From: Monilinia fructicola
Taxonomy: Eukaryota > Ascomycota > Leotiomycetes > Helotiales > Sclerotiniaceae
Assembly (NCBI GenBank): GCA_008692225.1
Contig: VICG01000002.1
Span: 2,339,501-2,403,500, forward strand
Direction: 5' to 3'
DNA: 64,000 nt
Below are positions 47,227-58,817 of this stretch, one piece after another. How positions within the stretch are numbered: the stretch's first letter is position 1; every line of letters starts with the position of its first letter. The notes under the pieces were generated by a model that did not search any database, was not told the DNA's origin, and saw nothing but the letters and a program-made list of their open reading frames with translations. The position numbers and the translations under genes are program-made.

Positions 47227-47571
47227 ATGCACCTCTCACTCATCAACCTCCTCCCCTTCCTAACTCTCACCATCTCTGCCCCAACAGCCACCCTCAACCC
47301 CAAATCCTCCATCCTCCAAACCTGCTCCAAATCCGACTTAGGCAAATCCTGCAATGCCGGTTTCATCCAGGGCGTCGCAGCAACCGGTATCTGCACCTCA
47401 ACCATCATCGACGTCGAAACCGGCGCATTGGCTTGTTCCGTCGCGTCCACATCGACGGCAAGCGCCCCCGTACACTCTATCTCGGTTTATGATGAACTTC
47501 CGACGACGGATAAGGGGAAGCGGTTGAAGGATTTGAGGAGGTTGATTGAAGATGGTCTTCTGATGCTTTGA
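47227..47571 (+). CDS. small secreted protein with four cysteines
   Basis: 114 residues from the ATG at 47227 (ATCACAATGC). Residues 1-18 form a signal peptide (MHLSLINLLPFLTLTISA). The mature part has four Cys (QTCSKSDLGKSC, GICTS, ALACS) and a charged helical C-terminus. An open frame continues upstream to 47110, but those residues are not signal-like, and the downstream Met fits secretion. No family is recognised. Size, signal peptide and cysteines fit the class of small secreted proteins that includes many plant-interaction effectors and cell-surface proteins; which of these applies is not known. Confidence 0.6.
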   Translation: MHLSLINLLPFLTLTISAPTATLNPKSSILQTCSKSDLGKSCNAGFIQGVAATGICTSTIIDVETGALACSVASTSTASAPVHSISVYDELPTTDKGKRLKDLRRLIEDGLLML

Positions 47572-50500
47572 GTTGGAATTGGGATGTTGTGTAGAATTCG
47601 GGGGTAGGATACAATGGGATGGGATGGGTATATTTCTGACAGATTCTGGATTCAAAATCTCATCATCATCTTACTTCATACACTTTCTTTAAGCGAGGGC
47701 TTTTTTTTTTTCTCAGGACGAGGCGATTCTTCGGTCTTGTGGTATACTTCCAAGCAATCTGATGACAACAAATCTATCAATAGCTTTCAAACAATGATCT
47801 ATCTGGCCATGAAACTTACCGAGCACGGGATATGATACCATCAACGTACAGATTCTGGATATCTCTCCATTATCTCATCAATACTCTTTTCCTCCCCTTG
47901 CTCATAAATCTGACCTCCCCTCGTCCGTCTCATACAAAAAGCCCCCGTCTAGCCATCAACCATCATACCATATCATATTTCATCACATCGTATCATACAA
48001 CAACTCCCCAAATCCATCCATTCGTTGCACATAATGTTCACCATCCATTGCCAGACACCCTCGGGAAAAACATGGCGGGTTTTCCTTCTGCTGGCTTTCT
48101 CCTCTTTGGCTCTTCGATCCCATACGGCCCCATGGATCCCATCAACCATGATCCCCCAACCATCTAGATCCCCTGGAAAAATAAAAGTTTGCCATTGCCA
48201 TTCATTCCCCTCTTTAAGGATTTCCGATCTCACAAAGAGGGTATGCCTCGGCAGACTTTTTCTCTTTCTTTGCCTCTGGCTCTTCCTCTTCTTTTCATGT
48301 TATATCTTAATTCCTGGGAATAACTAATGCTAGAAATACCAAGACCGACCGACTGCGGATGATGAAGGAAGACTCTGTGTATAATATATGTTCTTTGGGT
48401 ATGTATGTATGTATGTATGTATGTATGTATGTATGTATGTATGTATGTATGTATGTATGTATGTATGTATGTATGTATAACAAAATACCCATGCTATATA
48501 TGAAGTTTATATCTGTCGACGATATAGGGGGAGCTTTTGTCGTATATATGTATGATATATCACACAATGTACTATACACAACCAAAATTACAAACACAAC
48601 CTGTAAACGCTCTCGTAGTAGCGAGCATTCGAAGAGACAAACCCGACAATATGAATCCTGCGACATGGCACATTATCAGCGATGCAGAAGCCACCACGGG
48701 GTAGCATAACATGTCCTGCGTATGCGTAGCGAGGGAGCGGTTGAGTTACCCGACCGCATAGCTCTTATAGCGAGGGGTTGGTGTGATGACTAAAATTTCT
48801 TGCTACTTGGTTGGGAGAGATGGAGGGAGGGTTGTAGAATACATGGTTGCTTACTTTTTCGTTCTTGGGGTTGTGTATTATTTGCTGCGTTTGCGAGATG
48901 GTCTCTTCGCTTGCTAGATTTTATGTTTTGCTCCCCTGGCTGGCGGGCAGGCTTGAACCATTGATATCTGAGGATATTTCCGTCGTTCATATACTCGTAT
49001 GAACTTCCAGCTTCCAGCTTCCAGCCTCCGCCCTACACTCTTCAACATCTTTCATCTCCCCTCCCGAATTAAGGGTTGTGCTCGTCTCCAGGGCTATCGT
49101 CTGGCGCTACTCCATCCCTTCAATCTCCACACCAGCACCAATCGCCACCTGTCGCAAGGAAACTAAGAATACAGAGATGAGGGAAATGAAATAAAGTAAA
49201 ACGTGAATTACTTGCTCATACACAAAATACAATACAATACCCCGCAACTTACCTCGTATATCAAGCGAAGCGCATCCCGACGCGTTTCCCAGGCGTTCTC
49301 CCTCCAATTCTTCCCTCACCTTATTTATTGAACAGCAACCTTATATCAACACCATGTACTCCTTTAGCACCAATTAACGAATCCGATGTTCATTTTAAGC
49401 ATCTTAATCCGGGTGGCATTCGGACGCAAAATATAAGTCGTCGAGTGCCACATCACAGTGATGACGGATACCCCCAACCCATATCAAGAAGAGGTCTTTC
49501 TCCCTACCAATAGCTGCGCGAACGACTCTATCACCCTCGGCGAGCCGAGCGCATCCGCGATGATCGCCAGGTCTGGGGCACGAGTGGAGTTCGGGGCAAG
49601 TGTCGATGCAAGTGGTGGTCCTGTAACATTCGTGCCGGTTTACTTTACTTTGGTTTCAATGCACGTTTTGATGGGAGACGTCTTCTGTGCCGTGGTACGC
49701 ATGTTCTGCCGAGTGATGTTGTGAGTGCTGCTGTTCGTATTTGGGTGTTTGTATTGTTCGGGGTGGTTTCTGGTTGAGGGGAATATTTCTTGGTTGATTT
49801 GGAGAACTGCACAAGAAGGGGGATGCAAATGCTGATAGAGAAGAATATTCTCGACCGTGAATAATTTCAATAAATAAGATGTGTCATATATGAGCCAAAA
49901 AAAAGCCTGAAATTCTTAAATTTATAATAGATAGCCTACAATGAGAATATTCAAGGATGGCATGTTAGTGACCCTGGTGAAGATATATTTCCAAAGTCAT
50001 GATTAGCTACAAGAATTAGCTACAGGTGCTGAGACGTTGTTGATCATAGTTCCACCACTAACATATCTAACTTGCATTGAGGTACCACAATCTATCCCGG
50101 TCAGATGTTAACCAACACTCCAAGGGGACATCTAGATATGTCATTACTAATCAAGACGGATATCAAGCCATCCGTGGAAGATATAAAAACAAGCGAGAGA
50201 AGTCGACTGAATTCTATAACTAGACAGAATCTAGAGTAGAAAAAGCCCCAAGAGCTATAGGTATAGGGCATATTGGTTAATGGGGAAAATAGCAATGCAT
50301 CGCTAATTCCAGTCATTCGGGAATAATCCATAAATCTGTTAAATCTTCACCTGTCCATCGATTATTACAAAAGCATGGGTATGACAGTAGTTCAGCCATA
50401 TCGATGACAGGTAGCAACTAGCTAGCATAAAAACGATGTAATCAGTTCATACCCTGCCTATTGTTTTTCAAGATTTGCGGAATGATGTCTGGTAACACGG

Positions 50501-51346
50501 CGGTAAGATAGCTTGATAGATATGATGTAAATGAGATAGTCAGGGTAGTGTAGGTATATGTTCTGATTCATTTGATGTTCAGTGAATTCTGATATCTGTT
50601 TCGCCCTTTTATCGAAACATTATACTCTGTACATGTCAAGGCCATATCGATGCGGAGACTTGAAGCATTGCTCCATAAACATTAGTCAAGCTTGTAAATT
50701 GAAGTAGCAGTTCATCTTCGATGAACCTTAAACCAAAATAGTCATCATCGCAGGACAAAATCTCATGCTCGATAACTGTCAAATTAGAACCATGCGTTTT
50801 TTTTAGTGAACAGCACAACTCGAATCTGGCTATTACTTTGTTTACCCACCAGAACTTTCTGGTCTTTCTCGCGATTCAATGTGCGCGACAGGTGGCAGTT
50901 ACAGACAGAGGAATGATGAATCCTATTCGACATCCTTTCTTTGATTCAAACATATGTGACGAGGAGTCAGTTGTCAATACATAAGTTGAAGAATGATTTA
51001 GCCGATACTTGGGGGTGGGGTGAGAACCGCCATTAAGATTCATGATCATCATTAATTTATGCGTTGTCGCTCCCAAGTCAAAATGCACCACTTCGTTTCT
51101 GAACGATACGTGGATAATTCTCATGTAACTATGTCACATGAAAGTGTCGATTCGTCATGGAGTCATTGAAATAAATACAAGGGATTATCTCTTCGAATTC
51201 AAACTTTTGATATTCGATTGAGCAGACCATGAATTCCTGACGTTACTCAACGATTGCAGCAATTGCTCCCAAACGACCAAACGACCTCTCCTTCAATCCA
51301 CCTTGCATATTATTGAATAATCATTGACATCTCCCACTCTGACAAG
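47572..51346. other. long spacer
   Basis: Contains a (GTAT)n microsatellite and a triple AGCTTCC run at 49009-49026. Open stretches at 47832-48167, 49458-49724 and 50101-50331 lack domains and signals. No gene is supported. Confidence 0.45.
48400..48478 (+). repeat. (GTAT)n microsatellite, about 20 copies
   Basis: Uninterrupted tetranucleotide run of about 79 nt. It creates spurious Met-Tyr-Val-Cys reading on one strand and Tyr-Ile-His-Thr on the other. Confidence 0.95.
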
Positions 51347-51779
51347 ATGTGCGTAGAGCAAGAAGTTCGTTGTACTGGCTGCAACGAATCAAGCACCAGC
51401 GTTTACATTTGTACGAGACTCAAGCGATGGCAGAAAAATCACAAGAAGATTAGAAGCCATCGATTTTGTCGCGAATTCAGCATATCTCGTCCAAGGAGGC
51501 AAAGTAGTTTAGGTCACATTGATTGTCCCATTGTAAGTCAATCTCGGACTACCTACTAGAATTCAATCGAGCCGGGGAGTCGTCCTGTTGCTCTTGAAGA
51601 CTCCTTTTACCGAGACTGACTGTACTAACTTTGGTATCTGCTAGCGACCTGAAGAGGAACAGATCGAGTACCAACATGAGGAAGAATTCGTGTATGACTA
51701 TGCTTTTCAATGTCCCAGTCCAATCCAGACATATCCAACTCCATACCCATACTCATTCTACCCTTCATGGTGTGTGTGA
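51347..51779 (+). CDS. small Cys-bearing intracellular protein of unknown function
   Basis: Two exons, 51347-51532 and 51645-51779, joined by a 112-nt phase-0 intron with GTAAGT, a TACTAAC-type branch site and a CTAG acceptor. Product 106 residues without a signal peptide. The N-terminus has CxxC-like spacing (RCTGC, then VYIC), a basic middle with RFCREF and DCPI, then an acidic tail ending in a Tyr/Pro-rich CPSPIQTYPTPYPYSFYP. The scattered Cys pairs suggest a small zinc-binding fold, but no named family is recognised. The strong splice signals and composition change at the exon border support it being a gene. Confidence 0.55.
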
Positions 51780-52403
51780 GGAAAGAAAAAAAGAGCTTGG
51801 AGGGGGTTTTTCGTCGTGCCACTCACTCATTAGAGGGCTGGATGGCCAGAGTTCTCGAGGGATTTTGGATGAATATGATAGCCACGATGACGAAGCTTGA
51901 ACGACACGGGTTATTTCGTTGATATCTTATTTCATTTTGAGGAGCTGGCTCTTCTCTATGATACCTAAGGTCAGACAGGATGTGTGATATACAATCGGGT
52001 TTTACTTGTTGCGTTTGCCCAGGTGGCGATTGATACCCAAATGAATGGATTGCTTTCTATTGGATGTCTGGTGATGGAGAAGAAACAAATACGGAAAGGG
52101 AAAAAAAGGTGGTGACGTAGTATATTCATTCAATTGGTAGTGGCCAGGCATGTGGCGGGCGGTTGAAAGGAATAAGATGAGTCGGGTCCGGTAGATGGTT
52201 CTATCTATTTATTTCCAAGGTGACTCTGTTCTATCCACGGATCTGTTCTATATGTTCTATTTGTTCTATCCATGGATCATCTATCTACTCTGTATTTACT
52301 TGTAGACATCTACTTTACTTGTTCCCGAGGTCATTGGATAAGAGCGGATGAAGTGAATTTGAAGATCATTATATATCAAGTTAAATATATTGAAAATGGA
52401 AAT

Positions 52404-52446
52404 CAAAAATAAAAATAAAAATAAAAATAAAAATAAAAATAAAAAA
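52404..52446 (+). repeat. (AAAATA)n simple repeat
   Basis: About seven copies of a six-base A-rich unit, with a second shorter run at 52458-52478. Confidence 0.9.
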
Positions 52447-52948
52447 TGAATTTGAATATAAAAATAAAAATAAAAATAATTATAAGATTATTTTACCTTC
52501 TATATTACTTAGAAAATATCCATGGATATTCGAATATTTTTCTATTTATCTATTTGTCTTAATATATCATTATAAATAATTTTAAATATATATAACTTAT
52601 CCAAATCCCTACATATTTATATCATAAAATGCGGATTCCCAATATAAATTACTATAATTCATAATATATATTTGATTTGAAATACAATTTATCTAATAAG
52701 GTTTCCAGGTTATTAATTAATCTCCCTGATCATTTTGCTGACATGATTTCAAAATGTTCTGACCACATTGACGTCGTCAGTCATCCCCCCAAAAAGGCTG
52801 ATTGATGCATTCCAAGTTGGTCCCAGCTCAGAATTATGGGATAAGATGCGTTTAGCCAGATAGATCATCCTTCTGGGAACTATTCTTTGACTTGTTTTCT
52901 ATTTCTTTTTCACCTCGACGCTCTCACTCCTTCTTGCCCAAATAGATA

Positions 52949-53008
52949 CCTCATCCTCATCCTCATCCTCATCCCCATCTCATCCTCATCCTCATCCTCA
53001 TCCTCATC
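52949..53008 (+). repeat. (CTCATC)n run in the EDEM-like leader
   Basis: About nine CTCATC copies, one altered to CCCATC, lying 160-220 nt before the ATG at 53168 and probably transcribed. Confidence 0.85.
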
Positions 53009-53167
53009 GTTTTCATTTTCATTCTCATTTCACTTGTTCTTGTTCTTGTTCTACTACTTATATTCTTTTGAGCTCAAATCTTCACAACCAACAACATTTG
53101 CAGTATTTTGATTGCTATTACAATATCTTCAAGCGCACATGCCTTCTTACATAACTAAGCATCGGTG

Positions 53168-56100
53168 ATGCCACTGCGATGGCTAAGAGGTTGGCTGGAC
53201 CTCCCTTCCAGTAGTCAATCAATCTTCAGATCAAGATGGCCTCTACTTCTTCTTTTTACAATATGGCTGGCTCTAGTAAATGCAATGACCCCTGCGCGCA
53301 TTGCAGAGTTGCGGAAGGAAACGGTTGAGATGTTTTATCATGGCTTTGACAATTATATGAACATTGCATTCCCGGAAGACGAGGTTTGACCACAACCAAA
53401 GTCCCAAAGACATCTAGCTAATATCTTCCTTTAGCTAAGACCCGTATCCTGTACTCCTCTTACTCGAGACACACAAAATCCTCGACATCTCGAATTAAAT
53501 GATGTCCTCGGAAATTATTCTCTTACTTTGATCGACAGTCTCTCGACTCTTGCAATTTTGGCATCTGCCCCTCCAGACAAGGAAGGAACTGGCTCGACAG
53601 CACTCGAAAATTTCCAGCGTGGAGTTGCTTCTTTAGTATTACAATATGGCGATGGGACAAGCGGAGCGTCCGGCCAAGGCTTACGTGCCCGAGGTTTTGA
53701 CCTGGACAGCAAGGTTCAAGTCTTTGAGACAGTAATCAGAGGTGTAGGTGGGTTGTTGAGTGCTCATGAATTTGCTGCCGGGATTTTGCCAATAAATGGA
53801 TATGAAGCACGGAGTAGCAAGACCAAATCGAAAATGAGCTCAAACAAAGGTCAGTCTTCGATTTTGTGGCCCAATGGTTTTAAATATAATGGACAACTTC
53901 TGCGCCTGGCTCTGGATTTGGCTGAGCGTCTACTTCCCGCTTTCTATACCGCAACCGGTATGCCATACCCTAGAGTCAATTTGCGACATGGCATACCATT
54001 TTATGTGAATTCGCCTCTACATGAAGGGTTGAACCTTGATGATTTTGTAGAAGATGGTGTCCCTGAGATTACTGAAACATGTAGCGCTGGAGCAGGTAGT
54101 TTGGTATTGGAATTCACTACCTTGAGCCGTCTCACCGGAGATCCAAGATTCGAACAGCTGGCCAAGCGAGCTTTCTGGGCAGTTTGGAATAGGCGGAGTC
54201 CTATTGGACTTATTGGAGCAGGCATTGATGCAGAGACAGGTCAATGGATTGGACCTTATGCTGGAATAGGTGCGGGTACTGACAGCTTCTTTGAATACGC
54301 GTTCAAGACCCACATCCTACTTTCCGGACATGGTACTCCCAATATTACGTCTCATAGACAAAACAGGATGAATCGTGGTTGGACCCAAATACGATCTATA
54401 GAGATTTGAGTGATGAAGAAAACTCCCCAGATACTTTTCTCGCAGTTTGGCGCGAAGCTCATGCAGCAATCAAGAGACACTTATACAGTTCAACTCACCA
54501 CCCGCATTACGTTAATGCTCATCTCGTCACCGGCTCTGCCCAGGCATTCTGGATTGATAGTCTTGGAGCTTATTATCCTGGTTTGCTGACCCTAGCTGGT
54601 GAGGTTGAGGAAGCAATTGAAACTAGTCTTTTGTATACTGCATTATGGACTAGGTATGCGGCCCTTCCTGAAAGATGGTCAGTACGTGATGGACACATAG
54701 AGGGGGGGCTCGGTTGGTGGCCTGGACGCCCCGAGTTCATTGAGTCCAATTATCACCTTTATCGGGCGACTAAAGATCCTTGGTATCTGCACGTCGGAGA
54801 AATGGTGTTGAAAGATATCAAACGAAGATGCTGGGCAGCATGTGGCTGGTCAGGCCTACAAGATGTGCGTACTGGAGAAAAGAGTGACCGCATGGAAAGC
54901 TTCTTTCTTGGAGAGACAGCCAAATATCTCTATCTACTTTTTGACCCAGATCATCCGATGAACGACCTCGATGCCGCTTATGTATTCACAACTGAAGGAC
55001 ATCCCCTGGTGCTTCCTCGAGAAAACTCAAAGCCCCCATCACGTACGCCTACAAGTAGTAAAGCAGTTCAGCCGAGTTACAGGCCACCTCTTCGAGATAC
55101 TTGTCCTGTACCACCACCGCCTTTACCTTTTACTGTCTCTTCGACAGCAGCTAGGACGGATGTGTTCCATGCATCGAGTCTGATAGGTTTACATATGATT
55201 CCAAATCATCAGGCCACGATGGACGGTGAAAATTTCCAGGTCAACAATCATACATACTTCCCATGGACTTTACCAATGTCAATGATACCAAGCAATGGCA
55301 CTTGCGATCGCCTCCCAATTACTACCACTTTTACGATCGAGTTTCCCAACAACAATCCTTTGAATACTCATTTGAGTAAGAATGGTTTCACCTTTAACAT
55401 TCCATCAACTTTTGATCATACAAGTGATGGCAGGATATTTGTCAAGAGCTTGTCCGGCCTGAAGATGGGTATGATACATGAGAGCCAATCGCTTCCCGCA
55501 GAAACTAAGCAACAGGCATCAGACTCTTGGAGAGTGGGCAGTATCGGCAATATGCCGTTAGGGAGGGATGAGCAAATATTCATACCACGAGATGTGATAG
55601 GAGATCTTACAGATCCTTCATTCTCACGCATAAGAAACGCAGTCATGCTTGATATAGTCATACAACTTGAACACGTTCATGACCAAAATCAAAACATGTC
55701 AGGAAACGTTGAAGAACTGTTTGAGGAAGATCAAACTTATGATGATGCCCCAGGTCTAGCGTTGGAAGAATCAATGAGCAATGTGGGACTGGCAGAATAC
55801 AGAACCTTGCTAAGTTCTCTCCTTCAGCAAGTTACATCTGCCCTTCGCGATCCTACCGCTACTTTACTTCCACAACCCGAGACTCCTTCTTTCTATACCT
55901 ATGCAAACCTTCCTGCTGTCCTACCCACCGGCAAAGGTGCTCATCTCCTTATCAATGCACCAGAGGCTCCAGATCTTGTTTCCGCCCAGACTTCGTCGGC
56001 CACTCTTTCATTTACAACTGTTTTCTTCGCTGGTGAGGCTTGCGACGGTAAACTTCCGGATGAATCAGTTAAACAGCATCACGTTATTGTCATGAAACGT

Positions 56101-56460
56101 GGTGGTTGCACGTTCTCTGAAAAATTATCCAACATCCCAAGTTATACACCCACATCTAAAGGACTCAAGCTAGTCATCATGGTAACAGATGACAAGGATG
56201 ATGCAGACTCGAGTGAGGAAGATATGGAGGATCATGGTAGTGGCTCAACCAGAAGAGAGCAAGAACTATTCAGACCACTATTGGATAAGCCACAACTAAC
56301 TCCAAGTGGCCTTTTGAGACATCATCAAATCAGCATGGTAATGATAGGAGGAGGTGATGAAGCCATTGAGGCTTTGAGAAGGGCCAAAAGTGTCGGTATC
56401 AGAAGAAGATATCATGTAGAAAGTCAAGGACTTATGGTTAGCAATATTGTTGTAGTTTGA
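53168..56460 (+). CDS. EDEM-like GH47 alpha-mannosidase with PA domain, one apparent frameshift
   Basis: Exon 1 53168-53383 and exon 2 53435-56460 (51-nt phase-0 intron); about 1080 residues if one missing base is allowed for. An N-terminal hydrophobic anchor or signal (WPLLLLFTIWLAL) is followed by the GH47 domain: FYHGFDNYMNIAFPEDEL, TLIDSLSTLAIL, SLVLEFTTLSRLTGDPRFE, GAGTDSFFEYAFKTHIL, GRPEFIESNYHLYRATKDPWYL, DRMESFFLGETAKYLYLLFD and TTEGHP, all EDEM hallmarks. A protease-associated domain (LPTGKGAHLLI...KRGGCTFSEK) lies near the C-terminus. EDEM proteins trim mannose from misfolded glycoproteins in the ER and mark them for degradation. At 54366-54367 (GG) the frame shifts between SHRQN and WLDPNTIYRDLS; no canonical intron fits, and one lost G would explain it. 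Confidence 0.88.
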
Positions 56461-58817
56461 TTCCATATAGTATGGGTGGCTTGAAAACATATCAAATAGA
56501 TTCATTATGGGAACGGGTGTTAGGGTATGTATGGTATTGGGTTGGGTTGGTGCACTGATCAATCAAAAACAAGAAAAATACTTTTTCTTGTTGCGTTTGG
56601 AGGCTTTCTACTCCTATATCAGCAAGAACTGTTACTTTGGGTGTGGAGTGGGAAAACGTAGCATGTTGTACATATACCACCCATGAATGCTTGCATTTTG
56701 CATATAAGCGTAAATACATATATATATTTCTACAAATCTTGCTTGTTGAACTCTGATCAAAGTGTAATATTTAACTACTAAACCCATTTATCATAAAGCA
56801 AAAAGCAAAAAGCTTTATCACATATGTCCCTCCCGTTTACCAGTAAGTATATCGTTTCATCACTGCTCTCACTCCCCACCTCTATCTCACCTCTTACAAA
56901 ATCCATCTCGGCTAAACCAATATCTACAACAGACCCCCTTCCTTACATACATACACACACCACCATCCAAGCACCAAATAACTTCCTCCCACCCAATCCA
57001 ACCCAATCCATCATCTTCATCGCCGCCCCCACGGAAACCCAAACATCTATCTATACATGCATACCGCACACTCCCTCCTCGAGGACTCGAGAAGTCATAT
57101 AGTGGAAAAAATGGCATGCGGGGGAATTGGAAAATATTTGGCGGAAATTTATCGATCATTGGAGCGGAGTGGAGTGGAGTGGAGTGGGGGGATTCAGATC
57201 GTCGTCTGCTTTTCTCGCTGGGAGCGTGGGTTCTTGATGATGGTGGTTGATCGTGAGCGAAGACGTGGGTGTTTATTTGCTTGGGCTTTCGATGGTAGGT
57301 TGGGGTGGGCGAGGCGGGCTGTGGTGGTTGGTGGTTGAGGCGTTGAGGTGTTGTTGTGGCCTTTGGGGATGTCGGTTGCGGGCATGGCATGGCATGGCAT
57401 GGGATGGTGCGCGCTGGTCAAGTTGGGCGGGATATCGGTGGATGGTCCTTCGTCACTTCCACCTCCACATGCACTTATCAATCAATCAATTATCCATCCA
57501 TCCAACCACCCGTGTCCATGATCCCCGGCTCGCTACCTCTCCCAGGCTTTGCTCAGACGGTCCACTGGCGACCCTCGAGCAGCACGTTTCTGGTCGTATA
57601 TCGTGTGTGTTTTGTGTGTATACGAGGGTAGTAATGAAAGCTCTTAAGCGTTCGCATGGGAAGATTCCGGGTTTGGGGAATACGGGATTGGTTGAGATTG
57701 GGTTTGGATAATGAAGGTTACTAGATGGAGTAGGTACTTGCTATGTTCACTTGACAATCTTCATGTACCATTCTCAATCCCACTTTGACTCTTCGATTTC
57801 ACTTTACTTTGACATCCCGAGGTCGGTAGTTTCGCTTCGATATCATCCATACCAATATCATCAATATCTTATCAAAAGTAAGCTATCTACAAAATGCCTT
57901 TTCCCCTTCGCCTTCGCTCCCCCTATTCTATCGAAAGCGCGCCCTCTCCTCCAATAACATCTTAACCACTTCAAATTCCCAATAGCCCCAATCCTCATCG
58001 CAACACCCACAACACCACCACCAACAACGATCACACTATGCATCCCAACAGATCCCAAGATGCCCACAGAAAACAATACGCGTGAATGCGCCGCGATTTC
58101 CCAACATGCCATACTCGATTGAATACGTACCTACCTACGTATACGCTCCACAACTCCACACCCATGGTCCTCAAAATCAAGAAACAAGCCGGGCGCAAAG
58201 GAACGTGGGTGTGCAGGGTCGGCATTGGGTGGGTGCGTGCCCTTCTATTGGTGTAGATATAGACTCTGATGGATTGCCATGTTGGATATAGCGAAATGCT
58301 ATCTGTCCTTTCATGCAAGGCATGTGGCCATATCTTTGGTGCTCTGGGATCCCCTCCCATTCTTTGAAGGTGAGGTGAGGGGATGAGAAGGAGAGGGGGA
58401 AAGGGGGGGAAAGGGGAGGAAAGGAGAGGAAAAAGAAGTGATGAGTGGGCGTAGGCATTGAAATTCAAGGCTTTGAATTTTGGGTTGAAGTGTTCTAGTA
58501 CTGGTGTATGAAAGGATTTAGATAAATCTGACCTTATTCAAGGTCCACGGGTATTGGTGATTTCTGCTGAACCCTTGCATGATCCTATAGAACAACATGT
58601 ATCAATCAGAAAGAGAAAGGGGTTGCGTGAAGGAAGTGTCGTCTCATTCTTAGATGTACAAAAATATATGCCATACGCAGTTGGATTTGTCAACCTTTTG
58701 ATACCCCATCTATGCAAATTTCCTACCAATGAATCATTTCAAAGAAAAAACTCCATACGCTATGCCATGCTACAATATCCACAAGATCCACAAACTCCAT
58801 GCATGTTGTTTCTCATC
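56461..58817. other. spacer with simple repeats
   Basis: GGAGT repeats (57169-57187), GGCAT repeats (57382-57402) and a G/A-rich run (58360-58440) dominate. Several open stretches on both strands are by-products of this composition. No gene supported. Confidence 0.5.

Larger units (their letters stand above)
51780..53167. other. spacer and EDEM-like promoter/leader
   Basis: Very AT-rich at 52380-52700. It includes the AAAATA and CTCATC simple runs and the pyrimidine-rich leader of the EDEM-like gene. No gene. Confidence 0.5.

Noticed and set aside
48307..48709. Open frames with (YIHT)n and (MYVC)n
   Set aside because: They are translations of the (GTAT)n microsatellite.
57116..57711. Overlapping open frames on both strands
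   Set aside because: Both strands are open because of GGAGT and GGCAT repeats; no protein-like pattern.
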